Part shown: positions 24,749 to 32,829 of the stretch, one piece after another | Position numbering within the stretch: position 1 is the first letter of the stretch | Layout of the letters: each line of letters begins with the position of its first letter | From: Streptomyces sp. PT12 | GTDB lineage: Bacteria > Actinomycetota > Actinomycetes > Streptomycetales > Streptomycetaceae | Assembly: GCF_003311645.1 (NCBI RefSeq) | Contig: NZ_QEST01000236.1 | Location: 62,001-126,000, forward strand | Length of the DNA stretch: 64,000 nucleotides | Reading direction: 5' to 3' | The notes under the pieces: model-generated | Told to the model about the DNA's origin: nothing | Seen by the model: only the letters and a program-made list of their open reading frames with translations | Databases searched by the model: none | Translations under genes and position numbers: made by a program

Positions 24749-26796
24749 GGCCCTTCGCGTGGTTCACCCGGCTCCCGCTCCTGACCCGCGCGGCGCTCGC
24801 GCTCATCGCCGTCATCGTGCTCACCGCGCTCCTCGCGCCGCTCGTCGCCCCGCACGACCCGTACGCGCAGGACGCCGCGGCGGACGGCCCGTCGGGCGAG
24901 CACTGGATGGGCCAGGACAGCCTCGGCCGCGACATCCTCAGCCGCCTGATGCACGGCGCCCGCTGGTCGCTGGCCATCGGCCTCGGCGCCACGCTGCTCG
25001 CGCTCGCCGCGGGCGCGGTCATCGGCGCGATCGCCGCCACGTCGCGCAAGGCGGTGGACGAGACGCTGATGCGCGCGCTCGACATCGTGATGGCCTTCCC
25101 CGGCATCGCGCTCGCCGCCGTGCTGATCTCCGTCTTCGGCGGCGGCATCCCGGTGCTGATCTGCGCCATCGCGTTCCTCTACACGCCGCCGATCGCGCGC
25201 GTCGTGCGCGCCAACGTCATGGCCCAGTACGGCGAGGACTATGTCACCGCCGAGCGCGTCATCGGCGCCCGCACCCCGCACATCCTGATCCGTCACGTGG
25301 CCATCAACTGCGCCGCGCCGATCCTGGTGTTCTGCACGGTGATGGTGGCCGACGCGATCGTGCTCGAGGCGTCGCTCTCGTTCATCGGCGCGGGCGTGCG
25401 GCCGCCCGAGCCCTCGTGGGGCAGCGTCATCGCCGAGGGCAAGAACATGGTGCTGCTCGGCGGCTGGTGGGCCACCGTCTTCCCCGGGCTGCTGATGCTG
25501 GCCACCGTCCTGTCGCTCAACATCCTCGCCGAGGGCGTCTCCGACGCCTGGGCCGCGCCCCGCGCCCTGAAGGCCCCCGACGCGCCCGCGCGCGACGTTC
25601 CCGCGCTGCCCGAGCAGGCCGTCGGCGAGCCTGAACGCGAGGGTCAACGCCCGCGCGCGCCCCTGGCGTTGCCCGGGCTCGCCGAGGCCGCCCACCGCCT
25701 GCGCGAACGCGCCCGCCCCCCGGCTGTCGGCGAGCCGATCCTGTCCGTGCGCGACCTCACCATCGGCTTCGCGGGCGCCCATGGCGGCCGGGACGTCGTG
25801 GACGGCGTCAGCTTCGACGTCCACCCCGGCGAAGTCCTCGGCCTGGTCGGCGAGTCGGGTTGCGGCAAGTCGCTGACCGCGTTGACCGTGATGGGCCTCC
25901 AGCCGCGCACGGCCCGCGTCGGCGGCAGCGTGCGCTTCGACGGGCGCGAGCTCAACGGGCTCTCGCCGCGCGCCCGCCGCCCCCTCCTCGGCCACGAGAT
26001 GGCGATGGTCTACCAGGACGCGCTCTCCTCGCTCAACCCCGCGATGCCCATCCGCGCCCAGCTGAAGCAGCTCGTGCGGCGCGGCGGCGGCATGACACCC
26101 GCCGAGCTGCTCGCGCTCGTCGGCCTCGACCCCGAACGCACCTTGCGCGCCTACCCCCACGAGCTCTCGGGCGGCCAGCGGCAGCGCGTGCTGATCGCGA
26201 TGGCGCTCTCCCGCGACCCCCGCCTCATCGTGGCCGACGAGCCCACCACGGCGCTCGATGTCACCGTGCAGGCGCAGGTCATCGAGCTGCTGCTGCGGCT
26301 GCGCGCCGATCTCGGCTTCGCGCTGATCCTGGTCTCCCACGACCTGGCGCTCGTCGCCGACGTCACCGACCGGGTGGTCGTGATGTACGGCGGGCAGCTC
26401 GTCGAGGAGGGCGTCACCGCCGACCTCGTCGAGCACCCCGCGCACCACTACACCCGCGGCCTGCTCGGCTCGGTGCTCTCCCTGGAGTCCGCCGCCGAAC
26501 GGCTCACCCAGATCAGGGGCGTGGTGCCCTCCCCGGCCGACTTCCCCGAGGGCTGCCGCTTCGGCGACCGCTGCCCCATGGCCACCGAGGTGTGCGCGAC
26601 GCCCCTCCCCGAGGCCCGCGCCCCAGGGCGCCTGCACACGGTCGCGTGCCACCACCCGGCCGCCGTCGCCGAGGACGGCGGCGCGGAGGACGGCGGCGCG
26701 GAGGACGGCGTCGCCGAGGACGGCGTCGCGGAGAACGACGGCGCCGAGGACGGCGGCGCGGAGAACGACGGCGTAGAGAGCGAGGCCGCCCGATGA
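24745..26796 (+). CDS. Permease-ATPase fusion, DppC-DppD type
   Basis: One 683-residue chain joins two transporter parts. Residues about 1-270 are a DppC-like permease (MGQDSLGRDILSRLMHGAR, then an EAA-type loop GARTPHILIRHVAI). A Pro/Ala/Arg linker of about 60 residues follows. From about 335 an ABC ATPase carries Walker A GESGCGKS near 369, signature LSGGQRQ near 473, Walker B LIVADEPTT near 493 and the H-loop LVSHD. The oligopeptide-type Cys-rich tail (CRFGDRCP) is present. The last 40 residues are seven acidic Ala-Glu-Asp-Gly-Gly-like pentapeptides. GAGGAG precedes the ATG. Confidence 0.9.
   Translation: MRPFAWFTRLPLLTRAALALIAVIVLTALLAPLVAPHDPYAQDAAADGPSGEHWMGQDSLGRDILSRLMHGARWSLAIGLGATLLALAAGAVIGAIAATSRKAVDETLMRALDIVMAFPGIALAAVLISVFGGGIPVLICAIAFLYTPPIARVVRANVMAQYGEDYVTAERVIGARTPHILIRHVAINCAAPILVFCTVMVADAIVLEASLSFIGAGVRPPEPSWGSVIAEGKNMVLLGGWWATVFPGLLMLATVLSLNILAEGVSDAWAAPRALKAPDAPARDVPALPEQAVGEPEREGQRPRAPLALPGLAEAAHRLRERARPPAVGEPILSVRDLTIGFAGAHGGRDVVDGVSFDVHPGEVLGLVGESGCGKSLTALTVMGLQPRTARVGGSVRFDGRELNGLSPRARRPLLGHEMAMVYQDALSSLNPAMPIRAQLKQLVRRGGGMTPAELLALVGLDPERTLRAYPHELSGGQRQRVLIAMALSRDPRLIVADEPTTALDVTVQAQVIELLLRLRADLGFALILVSHDLALVADVTDRVVVMYGGQLVEEGVTADLVEHPAHHYTRGLLGSVLSLESAAERLTQIRGVVPSPADFPEGCRFGDRCPMATEVCATPLPEARAPGRLHTVACHHPAAVAEDGGAEDGGAEDGVAEDGVAENDGAEDGGAENDGVESEAAR
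26668..26772 (+). repeat. 15-bp coding repeat, seven units
   Basis: Seven degenerate 15-bp units (GCCGAGGACGGCGGC type) encode an acidic pentapeptide array, AEDGG/AEDGV/AENDG, at the end of the permease-ATPase fusion. It sits directly before the overlapping start of the second ATPase. Confidence 0.92.
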
Positions 26797-27863
26797 CCCC
26801 CACGACGCCCCTGATGAGCGTCAGCGACGCGCACATGGTCTACCACGCCCGCACCGGCGGCCTCTTCCGCCCCGACAGGGTCCACGCGCTGACCGGCGCC
26901 GACCTGGACATCGCCCCGCGCGAGACGGTCGGCGTCGTCGGTGAGTCGGGCTGCGGCAAGTCCACCCTGGCCCGCGTCCTCGTCGGGGTCGAACGCCCCA
27001 CCCGGGGCACGGTCTCCTACCGGGGCCGCGACCTGTGGGCCATGCCCGCGGACGAGCGCCGCCGCACGATCGGCGCCCATGTCGGGATGGTCTTCCAGGA
27101 CCCCTCGACCGCGCTCAACCGCAGGCTGCCGATCCGCCGCGTCCTGCGCGACCCCCTCGATGTGCACCGCGTCGGCACCCCGGCCCAACGCGAGGAGCGC
27201 GTCGGCGCGTTGATGGGCCTGGTCGGCCTGCCCCGGCAGCTGGCCGACGCCCTGCCGGGGCAGCTCTCCGGGGGCCAGCGCCAACGCGTTGCCATCGCCC
27301 ACGCGCTCGCCCTCGAACCCGAGCTCGTCGTCGCGGACGAGCCGACGAGCGCGCTCGACGTCTCCGTGCGCGCCCAGATCCTCAACCTCCTCCTCGACCT
27401 CAAGGAACGCCTCGGCCTCGCCCTGGTCTTCGTGTCGCACGACATCCAGACCGTGCGCCGCATGAGCGACCGCGTCGTCACCATGTACCTCGGCAGGATC
27501 GTCGAGGAGACCCCCGCGGCACGCGTCACGGCGCACGCGCGGCACCCGTACACCCGCGCGCTGTTCTCCGCGACCCCCGGGCTTCTCGACCCCATCGACC
27601 CCATCCCGCTGGCCGGGCCCGTGCCGTCGGCCGTGCGCCCGCCCAGCGGCTGCCCGTTCCGCACCCGGTGCTGGAAGGCCGACCAGGTGTGCGCCGAGTC
27701 GATGCCCGGCTTCGCCGCGAACGGCGGGAAGACTGGCGATATGCACCGATTCCGCTGTCATCACCCCGTGGGCGAGAACGAGTCGACGCGCGACCTCGTC
27801 GCCCAGGCCACCCGCGGCGCGGCCGACGCGCCCGAGGCGGCCGTGACGGAGCGGCTGCCATGA
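26793..27863 (+). CDS. ABC transporter ATP-binding protein, DppF/OppF type
   Basis: A 356-residue second ATPase of the importer. Walker A GESGCGKST is near 49-57, signature LSGGQRQRV near 156, Walker B VVADEPTSALD near 178 and H-loop FVSHD follows. The C-terminal oligopeptide/dipeptide domain has the CPFRTRCWKA and CHHP cysteines. The ATG lies in an ATGA overlap with the fusion gene and the stop overlaps the lyase start. Confidence 0.92.
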   Translation: MTPTTPLMSVSDAHMVYHARTGGLFRPDRVHALTGADLDIAPRETVGVVGESGCGKSTLARVLVGVERPTRGTVSYRGRDLWAMPADERRRTIGAHVGMVFQDPSTALNRRLPIRRVLRDPLDVHRVGTPAQREERVGALMGLVGLPRQLADALPGQLSGGQRQRVAIAHALALEPELVVADEPTSALDVSVRAQILNLLLDLKERLGLALVFVSHDIQTVRRMSDRVVTMYLGRIVEETPAARVTAHARHPYTRALFSATPGLLDPIDPIPLAGPVPSAVRPPSGCPFRTRCWKADQVCAESMPGFAANGGKTGDMHRFRCHHPVGENESTRDLVAQATRGAADAPEAAVTERLP

Positions 27864-28780
27864 GCGTCCCGCTCGGGCTCACCGGCGTCATCCCCCCCGT
27901 CTGCACCCCGTTCACCCCGGACGGCGAGCTCGACACCGGCTCGCTGCTCCGGCTCGTCGACCACCTCACGGGGGCGGGCGTGGACGGCCTGTTCGTCCTG
28001 GGCTCCTCGTCCGAGGCCGCGTTCCTGACCGACCGCGCGCGCCGCGCGGTGACCGAGGCCGTGGCCGCCCGCGTGGGCGGCGCGCTGCCCGTGCTCGCCG
28101 GGGCGATCGACATGACCACGCCGCGCGTCATCGACCATGCGCGCGCGGCCGTCGCGGCGGGCGCGGACGCGATCGTGGCCACCGCGCCGTTCTACACCCG
28201 CACCCACCCCGCCGAGATCGAACGGCACTACCGGCTGATCGCCGAGGCCGCGGGCGTTCCCGTGGTGGCCTACGACCTGCCCACGTCGGTGGGCACCAAG
28301 CTGCCCACCGACGTCGTGCTGCGCCTCGCGGCCGACGGGGTGCTCGCGGGGCTCAAGGACTCGAGCGGCGACGAGGGCGCGCTGCGCGAGGTGGTGCGGG
28401 GGCGCGCCCCCGGCTTCAGCGTGCTTACCGGCTCCGAAGTGCTGGTCGACACCGCGATGCTGATCGGCGCCGACGGCGCGGTCCCCGGGCTCGGCAACGT
28501 GGACCCCGCGGGCTATCTCCGCGTCCACCGGGCCGCCGTCGCGGGCGACTGGGCCGCGGCCCGCGCCGAACAGGAGCGGCTGGCCGCGCTGTTCGCCATC
28601 GTGGGCGTCGGCTCGCCCGAGCGGATGGGCAGGGGCGCGGCGGGGGTCGGGGCGTTCAAGGCGGCGCTGCGGCTGCGCGGGGTCATCGACCACGCGACCC
28701 TCGCCGAGCCGCAGACGCCGCTGACCGACGAGGAGACGGCCCTGATCGCGGAACACCTGACGGCCGCCGGGCTGCTGTGA
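27860..28780 (+). CDS. NanA/DapA-family lyase or synthase
   Basis: A 306-residue class I aldolase of the N-acetylneuraminate lyase/dihydrodipicolinate synthase family. The Schiff-base Lys is Lys166 in AGLKDSSGD and the catalytic Tyr is Tyr138 in VVAYDLPTS. The pyruvate-carboxylate loop is GSSSEAAF, which differs from the GTTGE of DapA. Translation is coupled to the transporter by ATGA. With an importer and two secreted sialidases in the neighbourhood, cleavage of N-acetylneuraminate to pyruvate and N-acetylmannosamine is the best guess; keto-deoxy sugar acids are alternatives. NanE and NanK are not in the window. Confidence 0.8.
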   Translation: MSVPLGLTGVIPPVCTPFTPDGELDTGSLLRLVDHLTGAGVDGLFVLGSSSEAAFLTDRARRAVTEAVAARVGGALPVLAGAIDMTTPRVIDHARAAVAAGADAIVATAPFYTRTHPAEIERHYRLIAEAAGVPVVAYDLPTSVGTKLPTDVVLRLAADGVLAGLKDSSGDEGALREVVRGRAPGFSVLTGSEVLVDTAMLIGADGAVPGLGNVDPAGYLRVHRAAVAGDWAAARAEQERLAALFAIVGVGSPERMGRGAAGVGAFKAALRLRGVIDHATLAEPQTPLTDEETALIAEHLTAAGLL

Positions 28781-28798
28781 GCACCCCCGGCGGCCGTC
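28759..28798 (+). terminator. Terminator after the lyase gene
   Basis: Arms GACGGCCGCCGGG (28759-28771) and CCCGGCGGCCGTC (28786-28798) are perfectly complementary; the stop codon lies in the loop. It separates the operon from the convergent sialidase. Confidence 0.75.
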
Positions 28799-28814
28799 GT
28801 TCGACCAGACCGAG

Positions 28815-30044
28815 CTAGAAACCGGTCAGGCGACGGAACTCGATGGTCTCGTACGGTCCTGTGACGCCCGTCTCATAGAGCACCCCGACCGTGCGCCGAT
28901 CGATCTGCACCAGGTCGGAGTACGCGGCGGGCTGCTCGGACAGCGTCTCCACGCGCGCGAACGTCTGCCCCGCGTCGTCGCTGCGCCACACCGCGAGCGC
29001 CGCCCTGCGCGTCGGCACCGAGGGCCCGGCGAACAGCAACGGCGCGTGGCGCCCCTCGAGTTGGAGCACGGTCGCCTGGACGACCGGCACATCCGAGAGC
29101 GTCGGCTGCACCGCGAACTCCCGGTCGAGCGTCTCGCCCCCGTCGCTCGAATGGGAGTCGAGGCGGTTGCCCGCGCTGGTGCCGTTCTGGTCGCGGACGT
29201 TGAAGTAGAGCCGCCCGTCCGGGAGTTCGGCGGCGATGGACTCGTTGGAGTTGTTGACGCCCTCGTAGTCGTCGTCGACGTAGCCGATCCGCCACGTCGC
29301 GCCGCCGTCGTCGCTCAACAGCGCGTGCGAGCCGTAGTACCTGGCCTCCTGTCCGGTGTCGGATGACCCGTCGGGCGGGGCGGCCGAGTGGTTCGCCGGG
29401 ACGACGAGGCGGCCCGCGTGCTCCCCGCGCGTGAGCGCGACGGCGTGCCCGGGACCCGTGGCGTACCAGCGCCAGTGCGGCAGCTTGGCATCCTCGGTGA
29501 TCTCGCGCGGCGGCCCGAACGTCCGCCCGTGGTCGTCGCTCGTCTGCACGAACACCCGGCGGCTCTGCTCGGGCGTGACCTCACCGCGCATGATCTGCGC
29601 CTCGGTCACCTCGCCGCTGTTGAACGACGTCAGCAGCACCACGCGGCCCGTGGCCGGGTCCACGACGGGGGCGGGGTTGCCCCTGGTGTCCCCCTCGCCG
29701 CCCGCCACCAGAAGCAACGCGCCCCATGTGCACCCGCCGTCCTCCGAACGCCGGGCGACCACATCGATGTTGCCGGTGTCCCCCGCGCCCCCGACCCGGC
29801 CCTCGGCGAACGCGAGCAGCGCGCCGTCCGCCGTGGTCACCACGGCGGGGATGCGGAAGGTGTCATAGCCTTCGGTGCCCGAGACGAACGGCACCGAGGA
29901 GTCGCACGACGGCCTGTCGCGCGCCCCCTCCCGCTCGCCGTCGGGCCCTGGGTCAGCCAGGGCCACCACGGAGGTGGCCAGCACGCCGAGCACGGCGGTC
30001 GTCGTCACGACGAGCACGCGCAGGGCCGGGATCGAGGACTTCAT
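28815..30044 (-). CDS. Secreted sialidase, GH33 family
   Basis: A 409-residue exo-alpha-sialidase releasing terminal sialic acid. A signal peptide covers residues 1 to about 30. The FRIP motif with the first catalytic Arg is at 63-66 (Arg64). Asp-box repeats of the S-D-G-TW type recur along the propeller (SEDGGCTW at 100, SDDHGRTF, SDDGGATW, SDDAGQTF). ATG 30044 was selected because a longer frame lacks an export signal. It has no extra binding domain. The promoter region carries the operator motif shared with the importer operon, linking secreted hydrolysis to uptake. Confidence 0.92.
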   Translation of the reverse strand: MKSSIPALRVLVVTTTAVLGVLATSVVALADPGPDGEREGARDRPSCDSSVPFVSGTEGYDTFRIPAVVTTADGALLAFAEGRVGGAGDTGNIDVVARRSEDGGCTWGALLLVAGGEGDTRGNPAPVVDPATGRVVLLTSFNSGEVTEAQIMRGEVTPEQSRRVFVQTSDDHGRTFGPPREITEDAKLPHWRWYATGPGHAVALTRGEHAGRLVVPANHSAAPPDGSSDTGQEARYYGSHALLSDDGGATWRIGYVDDDYEGVNNSNESIAAELPDGRLYFNVRDQNGTSAGNRLDSHSSDGGETLDREFAVQPTLSDVPVVQATVLQLEGRHAPLLFAGPSVPTRRAALAVWRSDDAGQTFARVETLSEQPAAYSDLVQIDRRTVGVLYETGVTGPYETIEFRRLTGF

Positions 30045-30084
30045 GGCGCCGATGGTCCCTTCGCTGTGGGGGTGGCGGTGGGCA

Positions 30085-30108
30085 GGAGATGGGACGTCCC
30101 ACCTCCGG
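30085..30108. promoter_or_regulatory. Candidate operator of the first sialidase
   Basis: The perfect palindrome TGGGACGTCCCA (30090-30101) is flanked by GGAG and CTCC. Its right side (30096-30108) is identical, inverted, to 13 bases at 22048-22060 in the importer promoter region. Confidence 0.55.
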
Positions 30109-30165
30109 GGACGATACGAGCGAACCCCCCACCCGACAAGGCGCCTTGACGCACCCGGCGCCCCC

Positions 30166-30825
30166 TCAGGCCAGCACCGCCGCCACGGCCTCGTCGATCG
30201 GCGTGGGGCCGCCCACCAGGTCGAGCGTGAGCCCGGCCGTCGCCGGGTGGTCGAGCAACGCCACCAGCACCGCCGCCACATCGTCCCTCGTCACCGCCCC
30301 GCGCGGCGCGCTCTGAGCGAGCAGCACCGTGCCCGTGCCCGGGTCGTCGGTCAGCCGCCCTGGCCGCAGGACCGTCCAGTACAGGCCAGAGCGCGACCTG
30401 ACGTCGGCGTCCGCCGCGCCCTTGGCCCGCAGATACGCCGCGAACACCGGGTCCGTGCCGGGCGGTGGCTCGTCGTCCACGCCCATCGCCGAGACGACGA
30501 TCAGCCGCCGCACGCCGACCCGTTCGGCCGCGTCCGCGAACAGCACCGCGGCGCCCCGGTCCACCGTGTCCTTGCGCGCCGCCCCGCTGCCGGGCCCCGC
30601 CCCGGCCGCGAAGACCGCCGCGTCCGCCCCCGCGAGATGGCGGGCCACCTCCTCGGCGCCCGCCGACTCCAGGTCGCACACGATCGGCTCGGCCCCGGCG
30701 TCCAGCAGGTCCCCCGCGTGGTCCTCGTTCCTGATCAGCCCGGCGACCTGGTCGCCCCGGCTCGCCAGCAGCCTCTCAAGGCGGCGGGCGATCTTGCCAT
30801 GTCCTCCAGCGATGACTGTGCGCAT
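30166..30825 (-). CDS. NAD(P)-binding NmrA/atypical SDR protein
   Basis: A 219-residue Rossmann protein with the N-terminal AGGHGKIARRLERLL dinucleotide motif, VCDLE at the third strand, DAAVFAAGAGPG, and YWTVLRPGRLTDDP, as in the YwnB/YtfG-type atypical SDRs. It lacks a standard YxxxK pair. It starts 25 bases after the second sialidase ends, on the same strand, and may be cotranscribed. Role unknown; these proteins often act as quinone or flavin reductases or redox sensors. Confidence 0.8.
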   Translation of the reverse strand: MRTVIAGGHGKIARRLERLLASRGDQVAGLIRNEDHAGDLLDAGAEPIVCDLESAGAEEVARHLAGADAAVFAAGAGPGSGAARKDTVDRGAAVLFADAAERVGVRRLIVVSAMGVDDEPPPGTDPVFAAYLRAKGAADADVRSRSGLYWTVLRPGRLTDDPGTGTVLLAQSAPRGAVTRDDVAAVLVALLDHPATAGLTLDLVGGPTPIDEAVAAVLA

Positions 30826-30850
30826 GCCCCGACCGTACGCCCCAGGGCCG

Positions 30851-32752
30851 CTACGGCTCATCCACCGCGTCGAGCGGCAGCCGCAGCACCGCGGCGTCAT
30901 CGGTCCCGGGCGGGGTCGCGTTGGACTCCCGAAGGGCCGTCAGCTCATCGGGCGCCAGGGCCCGGCGCCACACGCGCGCCTCGTCGAGCGCGCCGACCAG
31001 GCGCAGGGCGTTGTCAGGGCGCTGGCCCAGGTGGACGCCGAAGGTCGACGAGCGGCTCACCGTCCCCGGCACATCGGGCGCCGTCACCGCCGCGCCGCCG
31101 TCCACCGCGAGCGAGAGCAGCCCGCCCGAGCGGGTCAGCGCGAGATGGTGCCACGCCCCGTCGTTGAACGCGCCCTCCGTCACCACCTCGGCGTTCGCGG
31201 GCGCGTTCCCGCCCTCCACCGCGGTCAGCAGCGCGCGGACCCGGCCGCGCTCCGGCTCCCCGCGCACCCACACCTGGGGCGCGTCCCCGACCCCGCCCAT
31301 CCACAGGAACGGGTGCTCCCCGCTCCCCGCCTCGTACCTGAACCACAGGCTCACCGTGAAGTCGTCGTCGCCCAGCGGCAGCGAGGTCCTGAACGGCAGC
31401 CGCACCGCCGTGTCCACCCCGTCGAACGCCAGCCCGTTCCCGAACCGCCCCGCCACGGGCGCCGCGCCCCCCAGCACCGGCGCGGGGGGAGCGCCAGGCG
31501 CGCCGTCCGGGGTCACGGGGTCGGGCGCGCGCCGGGGGCCAAGCCACTCCTCGGACACCCGCGCGAAACGGATCTCGTCCCGCGCGTCCACCGCGCCCGC
31601 CTCGTAGAGCAGCGCCACCGCGCCGTCCGCCGTCTCGGCCATGTCCGAGTAGCCCGCCCAGTCGGTCGTCAGCACCGCGCCCCGGTCCGTGGCATCCCAG
31701 GTGCGGCCCTCGTCCCACGAGGAGCGGATCATCATCGTGCGCCGCCGGTCGGGATCGGCGGGCGCGGCGAGCAGCAGCCGGTCGTAGCCGTCGTCCTCCG
31801 TCCCGCGCAGCCGCAGCAGCGAGCCCTGCACCTGTGGCGTGTACAGGTCGGGGATCGCCTCGAACGGCGCCTCGAAGCTCTCGCCGCCGTCCCTGCTGAC
31901 CGCGTGGTCGCGGTGGCCGAGGTCGGTGCCGTCCTGCTCGCGGGTGTTGACATAGACCGAGCCGTCGCCCAGTTCGGCGACGGCCATCTCGGAGGGCCGC
32001 TGCCGATAGGTGCCGTCGGCCGCGATCGGCCAGCTGTCCACGGCGCCGAGCCGCCACGTCGCGCCCCCGTCGTCGCTCAGGGCCAGGGCCGCGTGGTTCT
32101 CGGTGATCCTGCCGTCCGCCCAGCTCTCGGCGTTGACGCTGAAGACCAGGCGGCCCTCGTACGGCTTCGATGCCAGCTGGACGCCGTGCAGCGGCCCCGT
32201 CGCGTACCAGGAGTTCCAGCCGTCGGGGCGCAGCTCGGCGCCCAGGTCGCGCGGCTTCGACCAGGTGACGCCGTCGTCGTCGCTCACCGAGAGGAACGGC
32301 ACGCGCTCGCACGGCGCGGGGCAGTTCCCCGTGCCCGCGTCGGCGTTGCGCGTGCTGGCAAGCAGGATGCGACCCGTCTCGGCGTCGACCATCGGCGCGG
32401 GGTTCCCATGGGTCTCGCCGCCGCCCTCGTCGACCAGCTCGACCGGGCCCCAGGTGCGCCCGTCGTCGTCGGAGCGCCGGAGCACGATGTCGATGTCGCC
32501 CGCGTCGCCGCAGTGCTCGCGGCGCCCCTCGGCGAACGCCAGCAGGGTGTCGTCCGTGGTGCGCACGATCGCCGGGATGCGGAAGCAGGCGTAGCCGTCG
32601 TCGTCCGCGGCCGAGAACAGCACCTGCTGCTCGGGCCCGGCGACCGCCCCGGCCGCGGGCGCGCCAGGCACCAGGGCGAGGGGCAGGACCAGCGCCGCGG
32701 CGGCGGCGGGGCCAGCCGCCCTGCGGAGGGGAACGGGGAGGGCTGACGCCAT
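30851..32752 (-). CDS. Secreted sialidase with LamG-like domain, GH33
   Basis: A 633-residue sialidase. A signal peptide spans about residues 1-38. FRIP with Arg58 is at 57-60. Asp boxes are SDDDGRTW, SDDDGVTW, SDDGGATW and SRDGGESF. The catalytic propeller ends near residue 400. A Pro/Ala linker leads to a concanavalin/LamG-like domain (about 430-620: FTVSLWFRYEAG, GAWHHLALTRSGG, GALDEARVWRRAL), a probable carbohydrate-binding module. It does not show the operator motif of the first sialidase. Two sialidases so close suggest complementary linkage or substrate ranges. Confidence 0.92.
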   Translation of the reverse strand: MASALPVPLRRAAGPAAAAALVLPLALVPGAPAAGAVAGPEQQVLFSAADDDGYACFRIPAIVRTTDDTLLAFAEGRREHCGDAGDIDIVLRRSDDDGRTWGPVELVDEGGGETHGNPAPMVDAETGRILLASTRNADAGTGNCPAPCERVPFLSVSDDDGVTWSKPRDLGAELRPDGWNSWYATGPLHGVQLASKPYEGRLVFSVNAESWADGRITENHAALALSDDGGATWRLGAVDSWPIAADGTYRQRPSEMAVAELGDGSVYVNTREQDGTDLGHRDHAVSRDGGESFEAPFEAIPDLYTPQVQGSLLRLRGTEDDGYDRLLLAAPADPDRRRTMMIRSSWDEGRTWDATDRGAVLTTDWAGYSDMAETADGAVALLYEAGAVDARDEIRFARVSEEWLGPRRAPDPVTPDGAPGAPPAPVLGGAAPVAGRFGNGLAFDGVDTAVRLPFRTSLPLGDDDFTVSLWFRYEAGSGEHPFLWMGGVGDAPQVWVRGEPERGRVRALLTAVEGGNAPANAEVVTEGAFNDGAWHHLALTRSGGLLSLAVDGGAAVTAPDVPGTVSRSSTFGVHLGQRPDNALRLVGALDEARVWRRALAPDELTALRESNATPPGTDDAAVLRLPLDAVDEP

Positions 32753-32829
32753 TGTCTCGACTGCCTTTCGTGGGGCGGCGGTTGGGGGGCGTTGTGCGCG
32801 GGGTGGGGCGTTGTGCCTGGGTGGGGGGC

